Shown here: positions 24,892-35,437 of the stretch, one piece after another | Layout of the letters: each line of letters starts with the position of its first letter | How positions within the stretch are numbered: position 1 is the first letter of the stretch | Source of the DNA: Methylomonas sp. 11b | GTDB lineage: Bacteria > Pseudomonadota > Gammaproteobacteria > Methylococcales > Methylomonadaceae | Assembly: GCF_000515215.1 (NCBI RefSeq) | Contig: NZ_KI911557.1 | Coordinates: forward strand, 4,831,741 to 4,895,740 | Direction: 5' to 3' | Length of the DNA stretch: 64,000 bases | The notes under the pieces: generated by a model | Told to the model about the DNA's origin: nothing | Database searches by the model: none | Seen by the model: only the letters and a program-made list of their open reading frames with translations | Position numbers and translations under genes: made by a program

Positions 24892-27800
24892 GTGGGCAGC
24901 GAGGGAAAACAAAAAAAGTGCGAAGTCGTCGGTATTGGCGCTTCGGCGGGTGGGCTGCAGGCCTTAATCCCGGCTATTTCCGCATTAAAGCCGCGAGGGA
25001 AATTTGCCTATGTTTTGGCTCACCATCTATCGCCCGATAAGCCCTGTTCACTGATAGAACTGTTGCAGAATAAATGTGCGCTCAAGGTCTCCTGGGCTCA
25101 GGATGGTACTGAACTAGTGCCCGATCACCTGTATGCCTGTCCACCGGGACACAATATCGAGGTGGTGGATGACAAATTGCTAGTGTTTCATGCCGAAGAA
25201 GCGCAACCCATCGCGCCGTCGATAGATCGATTATTTCGTTCCATCGCTGACAGCCGCCAGGAAAAAGCCATTGTTGTCGTTCTATCCGGCTCGGGACATG
25301 ATGGTACCTTGGGCGCTGAAGCAGTGGCCGCGGCCGAAGGCTTGGTTATCTTGCAAAACCCGGCAGACGCCGTGCATAGCGCAATGCCCGAGTCGGTCAT
25401 CAAATTAGGTTTTGCGGATTTGGTGGGTAGCTCGCAACAGATTGCCGAGTGGTTGAATCACACCGATGACATCGATGGCGTCATCAACGATGAAGTGATG
25501 GGTTCCGCGAACGCATTTTCCGAACTAATCCGTTTGGTCCACCACACCACTGGGCTGGATGTAAACAGTTACAAGGAAGGCACCTTGCGTCGCCAGGCAT
25601 TTCGCCGGTTTCGCAGCCTGGAAATCGACTCCTTGGAACATTATGTCGATTATGTCAGAGAACATCCGGAAGAGCTTAGCCTATTGCAACAGCGCTTTAT
25701 GGTATCGGTCTCATCGTTCTTTCGGGATGAAACCGCCTTTGCGGCATTGGAGGCCGCATTGCGGATTTTAGTCGTTGGTAAAGCCGCCGGCGATTCGATC
25801 AGGGTTTGGGTGCCGGGCTGTGCAACCGGTGAAGAACCTTATTCCATCGCGATGGTTTTGGCCGAGATCTTGGGAGACAGGTTAAGCCTTTTCGAGGTGC
25901 GGGTGTTTGCGACCGACATTCGCGATGAAGCCATCGAGTTTGCCCGGGCCGGGATATACACATCCAGAGAAATGACCAATTTGGGCGCGGAGCGGCAGAA
26001 ACGCTGGTTTAAAAATGAGGGGAGCGGTTGGCGGATTCAGCCGGTCATCCGTGAATTATGCATATTTTCCACGCACAACATTATCCATCACCCACCCTTC
26101 ATTAATATGGATTTGGTGAGTTGCCGGAATTTGCTGATTTATTTCAAACCGGCGCAGCAATCGGATTTGATCAACGCTTTTCATTACGCCCTGAAACCTG
26201 ACGGCTTGTTGTTTTTGGGAAAATCAGAATCAGTAGGGCTAAATTCGCCTTTGTTTGAGATATTGGATGGCAGTAACAAACTCTATCGCCGGCGGGCTGT
26301 GGAAACGCGGCATGTACTTCGCTATTCGCCGTTTAATACTGCCATCGAAACCAACGGAGCCAAGTTGACTATGGGCAACGCGCACTATCGGCAAGCGTTA
26401 ACCGAGCTAGCTATTAATGCTTTGATGCGGGATTTCGCGCCGGCCGGCGTGCTGATCAATGATAATTTTGAACCCTTACGCTTTTTCGGCAATGGTCGCC
26501 GCTTTTTCGGTTTGCCTGAAGAAAGTACCGATTTTTCAGTGTTTTCGCTGTGTTTGCCCGAGTTGCGAAATGAGCTGAAAGCGCTCTGTTTCAGGTTGAT
26601 GCAAGAAAACCTGAACGTTGCCGAGGGTGTAACGCTCGACATAAGTATTGATGGCGCAGCATGCCGGGTTAGGCCGAAAGTCACACGCGTTGAGCAGACG
26701 CCGGGCAGCCATGAGTTTGGCATCTTGATTACGTTTATCGAGGTAGCACCGGTTTTGCTAGCCGAAAATACGTTGGTAACAGCCGAACAACCCAACGCCG
26801 AAATAGAACAAATTCGCCGAGAATTGGCGGATAGTCGCGAACTGTTGCACAGCGTGATTAACCAACTCGAATCTGCCAATACCGAATTGCAAATACTGCG
26901 GGAGGAAGTGCAATGCTCCAGCGAAGAATTACAGGCCTCCAATGAGGAATTGCAAGCCTCGAATGAAGAATTAACCACGCTAAACGATGAGTTGCGGGTC
27001 AAGTCAGTGGAGTCTGCCCAACTCAATGCCACGCTGACGAGTATCCAAAATTCCCTGCGCAGCAGTCTGGTTCTTGTCGACAAAGAAGGGCATATCACGC
27101 GCTACAACGCCTTCGCTACCCGCGTGTTCGGCTTGGTCCCCGACGATATTGGGCAATTTTTGTACGGGATTCCCTGTCATATCCCCATACCCAGGTTACG
27201 AGATTACGTAAGCAACGTCGTAGCTAGTGGCGAGTCGGTGGTGGAACAGATTCACCACGGTGATTTTCATTTTTTGATGCAAATTGATCCGTTCGAAAAC
27301 GAATTGGGCGATATTGCCGGCGCCGTGTTGAGCTTTTCCGATATATCTGAATTGTATTCCGCCGAAGAAGCCCAAAGAAATATCGAAGCCCGCTTCCGGC
27401 TGTTTATGGATAACAGTTCCGCTGCGGCTTGGATTAAAGACAAAGACGGTCGTTACGTGTATTTGAATAGAGTATTCGAGCAGCGCTTTCATACCAAGCT
27501 CCAAGACTGGCAGGGCAAAACCGACTTTGATATGTGGCCGAAAAGCGTTGCCGAAGAATTGCGCGCCAATGACCTGTTAGTCGTGCAGACGGGTCAGGCT
27601 TTAGAAATAGATGAAACGATCATCGAAAAAGATGGGTGCGAACAAATTTGGCACAGCAGCAAGTTTAGCTTCTGCGACGTGGAGGGCCGGTGTTATGTCG
27701 CCGGGGTGGCGACAGAAGTGACGTCTCAGAGGCAAGCAGAGAGAGCGCTACGCGACAGCGAGCAACGCGTGCGTTTGGCCATGGACGCAGCCAGGGGCGG

Positions 27801-29727
27801 TTCGTGGGAATGGGAATTGGCGACTAATCGGAACTATTGGTCTGACGAGATATGGGATTTATACAATATCCCCTACGGCTCGGTGGAACCCAGTTATGCG
27901 GCATGGCGCAAAACGGTGCATCCGGACGATATCGCACAGGTAGAGGCCATTAACTCAGAAGCGGTCGCGCGTGCCGTGGCATTTGAATCGGAATGGCGGG
28001 TACTGCTCCCGGCAGGCCAGGAGTCGCGCTGGCTCATGGCTCGTGGTCGGCCCATCCTGAATGAGGATGGCAGCGTGCTCAAATACATCGGTGTGGTGAT
28101 CGATATTTCCGCACGGAAGAAATCCGAAGAGCAATTGCGCAAAAATATCCAGTTGGAAGAAGAACTAAACCACTTGCAGGGTCTTTTGGAGTCCACTTTT
28201 GCGGGGTATTGGGACTGGAATATTTCTAAAGGCACTGAATATTTTAGTGATACGTTTAGTCGCATGTTGGGCTACCTGAGCGACGAACTTCCTAATGTCC
28301 CTGAAACCTGGCAAAAACTCATTTTTAGCGAGGATTTACCCAGTGTCCTTGAGAAGTTCGAGCGCCATGTGGCCAGTCATGGTGCAGAACCTTATTACAA
28401 CGAAGTAAGGTATCGACACAAAAACGGCTCCACGGTGTGGGTGATTTGCGCAGGCCGGGTGGTACAGTGGGCGGAAACCGGCGAGCCGCTTCGAATGGTG
28501 GGGTGTCATATCGATATTACGCAGATGCACCAGCGCTTGGACGAACTGGTTGAAGCGAATCTGCGTGCCGATACCGCCAACCAGGCAAAAACGGCATTTT
28601 TGGCCAATATGAGTCACGAAATTCGCACCCCGCTCAATGCCATTGTCGGTCTCACCCATATTTTGTCTCGCAAAGTGACGGACCCTGAGCAAACCAATTT
28701 CTTGAAGCAGATTGGCGACTCGGCCCAACATTTGCTTGGCGTGATCAGCGATATTCTCGATTTGTCCAAGATCGAGGCAGAAAAGTTGGTGTTGGAATCC
28801 GTGGAGTTTGATTTAGGTGAAGCGGCGGCCAAGGTCCGGACGATTATGCACGAACTGGCTGAAAACAAAGGCCTGAGCTTAAGCGTGGATTGCGCAACTT
28901 TAAACTATCTATTGTGTGGAGATCCGATCCGCTTTAGTCAGGCGTTAATAAACTACATCAGCAACGCGATCAAGTTTACTGACAAAGGTTTTGTGCAGGT
29001 TCGGATTTTCCCGGTCAGCGAACAGGGCGATAAAGTGCTGTTGAGGGTGGAAGTGCGTGACAGCGGTCGCGGCATCCCGTCGGATATGATTCCAAAGTTG
29101 TTCTCCGCGTTCGAGCAAATCGATACTTCCATCACCCGCAAGCACGGCGGTACCGGCTTGGGCTTGGCAATTACCAAACGGCTCGCTGAGCTAATGGGCG
29201 GTCAGGCCGACGCCACGAGCGCGGTAGGACACGGCAGTACATTTTGGTTTACCGCTTGGTTAACCAAGGGCAGCCATATTAGCGGCAGCAGGCAATTGTT
29301 GGATGGCAGCGACGATACAGCGGAGCAGATTTTGCTTAGCCAATATGCCGGTACCCGTTTGTTGCTGGTAGAAGACGAACCGATCAATCAAGCGGTTGGC
29401 GTCATTCTGCTGGAAGCGGCCGGTTTTGAGGTCACGGTAGCGGATAATGGTGCCGACGCACTGGCGCTGGCCAAACAACAGCGGTTTGCTTTAGTGATTA
29501 TGGACATGCAGATGCCGGTGATGGATGGGCTTGAGGCTACCCGGCAGATCCGCTTGCTGGACGGCTGGCAAAATGTACCGATTATTGCGATGACCGCAAA
29601 TGCTTTTGCTGAAGACCGTGAATTGTGTTTGCAAGCGGGTATGAATGATTTTCTCTCCAAACCGTTTGATCCCGCCAGCCTTTGTGCTCGACTGTTGTAT
29701 TGGTTGGAGCACAGTGCGCGGGCTTGA
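24892..29727 (+). CDS. CheB-CheR-PAS-histidine kinase-REC fusion protein
   Basis: About 1611 residues. I prefer GTG 24892 because AAGGGG ends six bases before it; TTGs at 24886/24889 are too close. Order: CheB methylesterase (GIGASAGG Ser, LAHHLSPDK His, [11 protein letters not shown]sp), CheR methyltransferase ([34 protein letters not shown]), a coiled coil rich in [11 protein letters not shown], several PAS domains (~740-1210), HisKA ([14 protein letters not shown], His ~1241), HATPase, and a receiver with Asp in [10 protein letters not shown]. Every catalytic site is present. No chemoreceptor or other che gene is nearby, so it is an orphan. Such fusions are known, but their substrates are mostly unknown. 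Confidence 0.93.
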   Translation: MGSEGKQKKCEVVGIGASAGGLQALIPAISALKPRGKFAYVLAHHLSPDKPCSLIELLQNKCALKVSWAQDGTELVPDHLYACPPGHNIEVVDDKLLVFHAEEAQPIAPSIDRLFRSIADSRQEKAIVVVLSGSGHDGTLGAEAVAAAEGLVILQNPADAVHSAMPESVIKLGFADLVGSSQQIAEWLNHTDDIDGVINDEVMGSANAFSELIRLVHHTTGLDVNSYKEGTLRRQAFRRFRSLEIDSLEHYVDYVREHPEELSLLQQRFMVSVSSFFRDETAFAALEAALRILVVGKAAGDSIRVWVPGCATGEEPYSIAMVLAEILGDRLSLFEVRVFATDIRDEAIEFARAGIYTSREMTNLGAERQKRWFKNEGSGWRIQPVIRELCIFSTHNIIHHPPFINMDLVSCRNLLIYFKPAQQSDLINAFHYALKPDGLLFLGKSESVGLNSPLFEILDGSNKLYRRRAVETRHVLRYSPFNTAIETNGAKLTMGNAHYRQALTELAINALMRDFAPAGVLINDNFEPLRFFGNGRRFFGLPEESTDFSVFSLCLPELRNELKALCFRLMQENLNVAEGVTLDISIDGAACRVRPKVTRVEQTPGSHEFGILITFIEVAPVLLAENTLVTAEQPNAEIEQIRRELADSRELLHSVINQLESANTELQILREEVQCSSEELQASNEELQASNEELTTLNDELRVKSVESAQLNATLTSIQNSLRSSLVLVDKEGHITRYNAFATRVFGLVPDDIGQFLYGIPCHIPIPRLRDYVSNVVASGESVVEQIHHGDFHFLMQIDPFENELGDIAGAVLSFSDISELYSAEEAQRNIEARFRLFMDNSSAAAWIKDKDGRYVYLNRVFEQRFHTKLQDWQGKTDFDMWPKSVAEELRANDLLVVQTGQALEIDETIIEKDGCEQIWHSSKFSFCDVEGRCYVAGVATEVTSQRQAERALRDSEQRVRLAMDAARGGSWEWELATNRNYWSDEIWDLYNIPYGSVEPSYAAWRKTVHPDDIAQVEAINSEAVARAVAFESEWRVLLPAGQESRWLMARGRPILNEDGSVLKYIGVVIDISARKKSEEQLRKNIQLEEELNHLQGLLESTFAGYWDWNISKGTEYFSDTFSRMLGYLSDELPNVPETWQKLIFSEDLPSVLEKFERHVASHGAEPYYNEVRYRHKNGSTVWVICAGRVVQWAETGEPLRMVGCHIDITQMHQRLDELVEANLRADTANQAKTAFLANMSHEIRTPLNAIVGLTHILSRKVTDPEQTNFLKQIGDSAQHLLGVISDILDLSKIEAEKLVLESVEFDLGEAAAKVRTIMHELAENKGLSLSVDCATLNYLLCGDPIRFSQALINYISNAIKFTDKGFVQVRIFPVSEQGDKVLLRVEVRDSGRGIPSDMIPKLFSAFEQIDTSITRKHGGTGLGLAITKRLAELMGGQADATSAVGHGSTFWFTAWLTKGSHISGSRQLLDGSDDTAEQILLSQYAGTRLLLVEDEPINQAVGVILLEAAGFEVTVADNGADALALAKQQRFALVIMDMQMPVMDGLEATRQIRLLDGWQNVPIIAMTANAFAEDRELCLQAGMNDFLSKPFDPASLCARLLYWLEHSARA

Positions 29728-29798
29728 ATTGGAAGCTTTGCTGCTCGTTCTCAATGCGCATCATGGCGTTGTTGGTTTTTACTGTAAATTCCCTGGAG

Positions 29799-29828
29799 TC
29801 GTCATTCCCGCGAAGGCGGGAGCGACGA
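29799..29828. repeat. 30-bp palindromic repeat, copy 1, with partial MITE end
   Basis: Starts TCGTCATTCCCGCGAAGG and ends GCGGGAGCGACGA, pairing as a hairpin. Related copies in the opposite orientation lie at 33599 and 33853. Directly after it, 29829-29849 (TATTTAAGGACCGGGTCAAT) resembles the right end of the MITE-like elements, so the two repeat types are joined here. It lies just upstream of the GTG at 29877. Confidence 0.7.
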
Positions 29829-29876
29829 TATTTAAGGACCGGGTCAATAATCTCAACTACCTGGAATGACGTTGCC

Positions 29877-30722
29877 GTGATTCGAATTTCCATACTTGTA
29901 GCCGCTATTGCCATCCTTAGTGCTTGTGCAGCGCCGGATGAAAATCCGAAGACGCCATTGACACTGGAAGCGGCTGTTGCCGGTAAGTGGCGTGATCCCG
30001 CTAATGTCGCTCGCGACAAGTGGCGGCATCCTTTGCAAACGCTGGCGTTTTTCGGCGTAAATCCTGGGCAGACAGTGATCGAAATTACGCCGGGTTATGG
30101 CTGGTATGCCGAGATTCTGGCGCCTCTGCTCAGAGTAAATGGCCATTACGTCGCCGCCGTGATAAACCCTGATAGCGCTGTCAAGCAAAGCGCCAGGAAT
30201 TACTACGCGAAGCAACTTAACGCGCTTGAGCGTCAATTTCTAGCCTTGCCAAACCTATACGGTAGTCCGGAGATCCGGCTTTTTGATGAAGCTAAGCCAA
30301 CCTTCGGCGCACCCGCGTCAGCGGATGTGGTATTGACGTTTCGCAATGTTCACAACTGGCGGGAAGCGGATAGCGTGGCATTGATGTTCAAGGGTTTTTT
30401 CGACGTGCTTAAACCCGGCGGCACGCTGGGTCTGGTGGAGCACCGGGCAAATGGCGACGTGGCGGACGACGATTTTTCAGGCTATATCGGGCAAAATCAA
30501 CTGATTGCCTGGGCCAGTGCGGCCGGCTTTGTGTTACAGGCTGCCAGCGAGATCAATGCCAACCCGTTGGACAGCAAAGATCACGAGGGCGGGGTATGGA
30601 GTTTGCCGCCAGCATTCAGCAACGGCAGCAAGGATAGAGACAAATATGCCGCGATTGGCGAAAGTGATCGAATGACCTTGCGGTTTATAAAGCCTGGAGC
30701 GGCGCTCAGTGCTGTTAAATAG
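29877..30722 (+). CDS. Lipoprotein-anchored SAM methyltransferase-like protein (COG4798 type)
   Basis: From GTG 29877 (VIRISILVAAIAILSAC) the protein has 281 residues and a clear lipoprotein signal with lipobox LSAC. A longer upstream frame runs through the repeat and is not credible. After the anchor comes a class I methyltransferase-like fold: VIEITPGYGWYAEILAPLL (motif I), a long helical insert, ADVVLTFRNVHNWREAD, and LKPGGTLGLVEHRA. It resembles the predicted methyltransferases of COG4798. The puzzle is that SAM is not expected outside the cytoplasm, so the exported enzyme may bind something else. Confidence 0.75.
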   Translation: MIRISILVAAIAILSACAAPDENPKTPLTLEAAVAGKWRDPANVARDKWRHPLQTLAFFGVNPGQTVIEITPGYGWYAEILAPLLRVNGHYVAAVINPDSAVKQSARNYYAKQLNALERQFLALPNLYGSPEIRLFDEAKPTFGAPASADVVLTFRNVHNWREADSVALMFKGFFDVLKPGGTLGLVEHRANGDVADDDFSGYIGQNQLIAWASAAGFVLQAASEINANPLDSKDHEGGVWSLPPAFSNGSKDRDKYAAIGESDRMTLRFIKPGAALSAVK

Positions 30723-30831
30723 GCGTTGGAGTTAACCCGCAAAAAGATATTTGCTGACAGATAACGTTGACTATTTCGAATAGAAGGGATTTACTCCGTA
30801 ACAAATTTTCTTTGTCAAAGGTGCTGAATCG

Positions 30832-31218
30832 ATGAACGAAACACTGATTGCCGTAGCTGTTGAAAACGGTGGGAATATTGCGCCGCATGCCGGCAGGGCA
30901 TCGCGCTGGCTGGTCTATGTTGCTGGACAAGCAGCGGAGGCGAGTCTGGCCTGGACGCTTGATCTAACCGAGATTGGCAGCCTGCACGAATGGCATGTGC
31001 GCGGCGACGGCAATCGGCACCCACTGCATTATGTGGATATAGCGATTGCCGGATCGGCGGGAGACGGGGTAAAGCGTAACCTGCTGGAGAGAAATACCGA
31101 ACTGCATACCACCAGCGAGACATCGCCATTGAAAGCGGTGGCCGCCTATCTGGCCGGCGAACTTGTCGATGGCCTGCCGCACGAGGAAGCACATTGCCTA
31201 AAAACTAGCGATCAGTGA
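30832..31218 (+). CDS. NifX/NifB-type dinitrogenase cofactor-binding domain protein
   Basis: 128 residues. LIAVAVENGGNIAPHAGRAS through WHVRGDGNRHPLHYVDIAIAG and LAGELVDGLPHEEAH matches the small domain (PF02579) shared by NifX, NifY, VnfX and the C-terminus of NifB, which bind iron-molybdenum cofactor precursors. No other nitrogenase gene is in the window, so it may be a stand-alone metal-cluster binding protein. It begins 109 bases after the methyltransferase-like gene and converges with a TonB-dependent receptor. Confidence 0.8.
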   Translation: MNETLIAVAVENGGNIAPHAGRASRWLVYVAGQAAEASLAWTLDLTEIGSLHEWHVRGDGNRHPLHYVDIAIAGSAGDGVKRNLLERNTELHTTSETSPLKAVAAYLAGELVDGLPHEEAHCLKTSDQ

Positions 31219-31249
31219 TTCGAACTTAAATAGCGTCGCTCCACACAGA

Positions 31250-31299
31250 CGGGAGCCCGGATGCCTGACTAGGTTTGCTACGCGGCCCTTGGGCTCCAA
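31250..31299. terminator. Possible hairpin between convergent genes
   Basis: GGAGCCC (31250-31256) pairs with GGGCTCC (31293-31299) across a 36-base loop in the gap between the NifX-like gene and the converging receptor gene. The loop is long and no T-run is obvious, so this is tentative. Confidence 0.3.
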
Positions 31300-31353
31300 G
31301 GAATTTAAGTGGCTGTGTCAAAACCGGCTCGGCGCAGTCGTTTTACTACAAAC

Positions 31354-33363
31354 TCAAAACTCCCAAACCACTTTGCCGTAAACGCCGCGTTGCACTTCGG
31401 TGGCTTGGGTGAAGGTTTCCTGGACATATTCCAAATGCTGGTTATCCAATAGATTTTGGCCGACCAGCGATAGCTCGACAGCTTGATTCAGCTTCCAGGC
31501 CAGGCGCAAATCCAGGGTGGTGTAGGCTCTAATATAGGCTGGCCCGCTGAGGGTAAAGGCGCTGGCATTGTCCACATACCGCAGCCAGGCATCCAGGGTA
31601 ATGTCCTCGGTGGGATTGAGCATCGCGCGCAACGAGGTTTTGTGCTGCGGCGATACCGCTTCCTGGTAATACGGATTGCTGGAAAGCTCGGTTTTAAGCA
31701 CGCTATAACTCAGGTCCCAGCGCCACCAATCCAGCATCTTCCAAACCACTGCGGTTTCCACGCCATAGGTTTTGCCCTTGCCGGTGTTGTCGATGATCAA
31801 CGGCTGTTTGATAAAAAACGGCACATTTGCCGGGTCTGTCGCCCCTGGATGGTAAGAGCGCAGATTTTCATAATCGTTATAAAACAGCGATAAATCTATG
31901 GAAAAACTATTGCTGGGCGTGTATCGATAGCCGGTTTCATAGGCCAGCACCTCTTCGGCTTGGTAAGCGTTGGAACCGGTTACCGCGAGGGCGAGCGGTA
32001 AAGGCGTGCTGTTGGGGTTGGTCAGCGGCGGCACGACCTGACCGATCAGTTCCATGTGGGCATCCACCCGAGAAGGAATTCGCACGCCGCGGGAGACCGC
32101 CGCCCACAGCCGGTGATTGGGGTCCGGTCCCCAGAGTAGGCGGGCTGTAGGTTGCACTTCTATGCCGGTGTAGTCGTTATGCTCCAGTTTGGAACCCAGC
32201 GTGAGCCACAGTTGTTCGTCAACTAACGTCAATTGGTCCTGCAGGAACGTACTAAAATAACTCTCACCGCGTTGAGGTGGCGTAAAATTAACAATAATTT
32301 GCTTAACTTGGTTTTCTTTGGTGTAGGTATACCGGTAGCCAGCCCCCCAGACTATGTCGTTCCAGTCGTTTAAAGCAAAGCGGTGTTGAAAATCCACATC
32401 TCCGGTATAGCGTTCCTCTTCAATATAACTTTCTCTGCGGTCGTAACTGTCAAAGTACAGTTGCAGGGCGTAATTTGACGTATCGGAAATGCGATGTTGC
32501 AGACGACTAAGCAAGTTGCCGCCGGTGGCTTGGACCTGGTCGGAAATGGTTTCTCGATAGGGAGTCGTGAGCGCGGCTAAACCGATTTGTTGGTTTAAAT
32601 CGCTATGATAAACATCGCCTTGCACGGTGGCGGAGTCGGCGGCGGACCAGTCTGAGTCTATGCGAAAGCCGCCTTGCATTTTGCTCCAGGCATCGCCGGC
32701 GGGCTGGCCGGCAGGTCTGCTGAGGGCGTCGCGCTCAAAACCTTTGATATACGCCCGGCCGCTGGTGGATTCGTTGAGTTTGCCGCCGTAACGGAATGAA
32801 CCGAAGCCGCGTTCCTCGCTGCCGCCGCCGGCGCTGAGCAAGCCGCCTTGGGTATCTGCGGCATGTTTGGTAATGATGTTGATCAAGCCATTTACAGCGT
32901 TGGCTCCCCATAGCGCTGCCCCGGAGCCGCGAATTACCTCGATGCGCTCCACGTCTTCCAGCATCACATCTTGCATTTCCCAATACACACCCGAGAAAGC
33001 CGGCGTGTAGATATTTCTACCGTCGATCAGCACCAGTAATTTATTGGAAAACCGGCCATTAAAACCGCGTGAGCTGACGGCCCATTTGTTGGCGTCTATG
33101 CGGCCGACGTCAATGCCGGGCGCCAGACGCAGTGCGTCCGGAATGTTGGTGGCGCCGGCGCGTTTGATGTCGTCGTTGCTGATGACAAATACCGCAGCCG
33201 CCGCATCGCCCAGCGCTTGGGCTTTTTTTGAAACGGATGTGATTTTTACCGATAGCAGTTCTTCTATATTCAACTCGGTTAAATCGGTATCGGCCGAAGC
33301 AATTTCCGCATGGACAGCCAAACATAGCGCACCTATCCAAACGGTGTAAAAGGTATTTTTCAT
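31354..33363 (-). CDS. TonB-dependent receptor
   Basis: 669 residues from ATG 33363, which places a good signal peptide (MKNTFYTVWIGALCLAVHAE) first; a start at 33474 would add 37 unlikely residues. The mature N-terminus DLTELNIEELLSVKITSVSKK is a frequent TonB-box-proximal pattern. The plug continues with IPDALRLAPGIDVGRID, SRGFNGRFSNKLLVLIDGR, DVERIEVIRGSGAALWG and NAVNGLINIITK. The barrel ends KVVWEF. The substrate is not predictable: sequences like this occur among vitamin B12, siderophore and metal receptors. No Fur box or riboswitch is visible upstream. Confidence 0.88.
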   Translation of the reverse strand: MKNTFYTVWIGALCLAVHAEIASADTDLTELNIEELLSVKITSVSKKAQALGDAAAAVFVISNDDIKRAGATNIPDALRLAPGIDVGRIDANKWAVSSRGFNGRFSNKLLVLIDGRNIYTPAFSGVYWEMQDVMLEDVERIEVIRGSGAALWGANAVNGLINIITKHAADTQGGLLSAGGGSEERGFGSFRYGGKLNESTSGRAYIKGFERDALSRPAGQPAGDAWSKMQGGFRIDSDWSAADSATVQGDVYHSDLNQQIGLAALTTPYRETISDQVQATGGNLLSRLQHRISDTSNYALQLYFDSYDRRESYIEEERYTGDVDFQHRFALNDWNDIVWGAGYRYTYTKENQVKQIIVNFTPPQRGESYFSTFLQDQLTLVDEQLWLTLGSKLEHNDYTGIEVQPTARLLWGPDPNHRLWAAVSRGVRIPSRVDAHMELIGQVVPPLTNPNSTPLPLALAVTGSNAYQAEEVLAYETGYRYTPSNSFSIDLSLFYNDYENLRSYHPGATDPANVPFFIKQPLIIDNTGKGKTYGVETAVVWKMLDWWRWDLSYSVLKTELSSNPYYQEAVSPQHKTSLRAMLNPTEDITLDAWLRYVDNASAFTLSGPAYIRAYTTLDLRLAWKLNQAVELSLVGQNLLDNQHLEYVQETFTQATEVQRGVYGKVVWEF

Positions 33364-33598
33364 TCTGTAGCAAATGGGGCATGGCGAGAGACAGAGTGTC
33401 TCTCGGGTTAATTCTTCAGTTGCAAATGTAGCGCAGCATCGGTTTATCACAAAGTTTTTGTAACATTTATTCATTCTACTTTGTTAGATGCGCAAAGGTG
33501 CTGGCCATTCCGGCAGCGATTGGCGTAATCCAGGCCCCATGGCTGGGGCGAAGCTTGCCATCCATGGCATTGGAGGTCCGCTCTTGCGCCGTTAACTA

Positions 33599-33628
33599 TC
33601 GTGGTTCCCGCCTTAGCGGAAATGACGA
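33599..33628. repeat. 30-bp palindromic repeat, copy 2 (degenerate)
   Basis: TCGTGGTTCCCGCCTTAGCG and following bases to AATGACGA match the reverse complement of copy 1 (29799) with a few mismatches. The stem is weaker than in the other copies. Confidence 0.6.
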
Positions 33629-33852
33629 ATGCAAGATATTAAACGCTGGGTAAATGGGTCAATCTAATGGCTGACAGTGTTGCTGATTGTAAAGATTCGG
33701 TGAAGCGTGGGGCGTTGAGGGCTAAGCAAATGGCGGAGGGCGAATCCCGTTGGCCGTTGGAGGGATGAGGTTAAAGTTTTCATCGGCATGCCAACTGAAG
33801 TGGCAAGAGGACTGAAGTTGACGCGGTTTGTTGTTACCAGGCCCCTACATAT

Positions 33853-33882
33853 TGTCGCTCCCGTTTTCGCGGGAATGACGAT
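33853..33882. repeat. 30-bp palindromic repeat, copy 3
   Basis: TTGTCGCTCCCGTTTTCGCG and following bases to GAATGACGA match the reverse complement of copy 1 with about three differences and can form a hairpin (CCCG with CGGG). It lies 40 bases beyond the end of the PiuC-like gene. Confidence 0.65.
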
Positions 33883-33921
33883 ACTGGGCCTATAAGAGCC
33901 GGGATTACCATCAGGCGTGTT

Positions 33922-34605
33922 TCACACCTCCGCCCACATCCTTAGCAGGTTGTGGTAACAACCGGTCAGGTTGACGGTCGGGGCGCTGTCGCCCTGCGTG
34001 TTGCGCAATTCGAGGATAGCCATATCCATTTCAAATAAAAGGCGGCGACGCTCGGTTTCCCGTACCATGCTTTCCAGCCAGAAGAACGAGGCCAGCCGCG
34101 CGCCGCGCGTCACCGGCGCCACCCGGTGCAGGCTGGAGCCGGGGTATAGCACCATATCTCCAGCCGCCAGCTTCACGGCATGCTCGCCGTAGGTGTCTTC
34201 GATGACCAGTTCGCCGCCTTCGTAACTGTCCGGGTCGGCGAGGAAAATCGTCGCCGACAAATCGGTGCGTACCCGTTCGCCGCTGATCGGGCAGTGGCGG
34301 ATGGCGTTATCGATGTGGTTGCCGAAGGTGTTGTGTTCACCGGCATAGCGATTGAACAAAGGCGGGAAAATCTTTTTCGGCAGTGCCGCCGACAGAAACA
34401 GTGGGTTGCGATTCAAGGCGCCCAGCAAAATGGCGCGGGCGGCGTGACTTTGCTCGGTTTGCTCCGGCAGTTGCCAGTTGTTTTTGACCTGTGCCGACTG
34501 ACTGCCGGCAGTGATGCGGCCATCCGCCCAAGGCGCGTCGGCCAGAATGTCGCCAAGCTGTTGCAGTTCGGTAGGGGAAAGAACTTCCGGAATTTGGATC
34601 AACAT
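33922..34605 (-). CDS. PiuC/YbiX-type Fe(II)/2-oxoglutarate-dependent oxygenase
   Basis: 227 residues. The family-typical opening [19 protein letters not shown] precedes the iron-binding HxD in [11 protein letters not shown] and the distal [20 protein letters not shown] with the second His and the 2-oxoglutarate Arg. Members (PiuC in Pseudomonas, YbiX beside fiu in E. coli) are regularly encoded next to catecholate siderophore receptors; their substrate is unproven. Here it ends a three-gene set: Fiu-like receptor, PepSY membrane protein, this gene (three bases after the PepSY gene). Control by the Fur box at 37771 is likely. Confidence 0.92.
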   Translation of the reverse strand: MLIQIPEVLSPTELQQLGDILADAPWADGRITAGSQSAQVKNNWQLPEQTEQSHAARAILLGALNRNPLFLSAALPKKIFPPLFNRYAGEHNTFGNHIDNAIRHCPISGERVRTDLSATIFLADPDSYEGGELVIEDTYGEHAVKLAAGDMVLYPGSSLHRVAPVTRGARLASFFWLESMVRETERRRLLFEMDMAILELRNTQGDSAPTVNLTGCYHNLLRMWAEV

Positions 34606-34608
34606 GGT

Positions 34609-35319
34609 CTAGCCCGAGATGGCTTGCATGGCAAAAAACACCGCCAAACTCATGGAGCCCAGCCCTAATCCGGCGGCGGCTAAACGGTTGCCGTGCAGCC
34701 TGGTCCACAGCAAAGTGCCGGTCAAGGCCAGCAGGATCAGGCCGCCCGCCAAGGTATCCACCAATAAGACCCAGCCGACGCCCATGCCGGTGCCCTTATG
34801 CAGATTATTCAGAGTAGTCAACAAGTTTGCCTCGCCTTGCTTGACCGTGACAAAGGCGTTGCCTTCCCAGTAGTCGGCGGACAACATCTTTTGCGGATTG
34901 CGGATATTGATTTGCCAGGATGCCGGTTGCTGAACGGCTTGATTGTTCCAGGTCACGGTTTTACCGGGTTCCTTGCGGATTTTGGCGTGAGATGTATCTA
35001 CACTTAAAGTTTGGCCTAGCCAGGCGGCCAGCGCTTTCGGGTCCGTGGGATGAGGTTCCGGCAATGCCAGTTGGATTTCTTTTTGTTCCATGCGGCCGAC
35101 GGGGATTTTCAGTACGTCGCGGTGGTTCATTAAAATGCCGGTAAAACCGAATAATAAGCCCAGCGCCGCGCCCCATAGCCCGAACCAGGCATGGGTGCGG
35201 CGCAGCCATTTCAGGAAGGCGCCTCGCGACAGGTTTTTCGGTAAAAACAGATAGCCGCCGTTGGTTTTCTTGGGCGGGCGGGCGGCTGGCGTCAATAATG
35301 AATCGGTTGCGGTGTTCAT
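34609..35319 (-). CDS. PepSY-associated membrane protein
   Basis: 236 residues. KWLRRTHAWFGLWGAALGLL begins the first span and carries the His typical of PepSY-TM proteins; spans lie at ~45-65, ~183-205 and ~212-232. Between them is a periplasmic PepSY-like segment and the LNNLHKGTGMGVGWVLLVD motif with a second His. These proteins are often encoded beside TonB-dependent siderophore receptors and are thought to assist iron reduction or release in the periplasm. It lies between the receptor and the oxygenase on the minus strand. Confidence 0.85.
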   Translation of the reverse strand: MNTATDSLLTPAARPPKKTNGGYLFLPKNLSRGAFLKWLRRTHAWFGLWGAALGLLFGFTGILMNHRDVLKIPVGRMEQKEIQLALPEPHPTDPKALAAWLGQTLSVDTSHAKIRKEPGKTVTWNNQAVQQPASWQINIRNPQKMLSADYWEGNAFVTVKQGEANLLTTLNNLHKGTGMGVGWVLLVDTLAGGLILLALTGTLLWTRLHGNRLAAAGLGLGSMSLAVFFAMQAISG

Positions 35320-35437
35320 GGGTCGGGTTCCAAAATCTGACTATGGCAATTGCAAATAAGGGTTTTGCGGATCGGGTGGAACGGTTAAACAATCTCGCTA
35401 CTGGCGGATGTTGCTTAACCGTTCGAACACGCAGCGT

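Larger units (their letters stand above)
33364..33921. other. Intergenic region with two palindromic repeats
   Basis: 558 bases between the receptor start and the PiuC-like gene end. It holds two copies of the 30-bp palindrome (33599-33628 and 33853-33882) and otherwise nothing I can interpret: no coding frame, Fur box or RNA-like structure. The promoter of the 31354-33363 receptor should be near its right-hand start. Confidence 0.6.

Noticed and set aside
31219-31353. Cobalamin or other riboswitch near the receptor at 31354
   Set aside because: This is the 3' side of the receptor; on its 5' side I saw no B12-box or similar conserved element.
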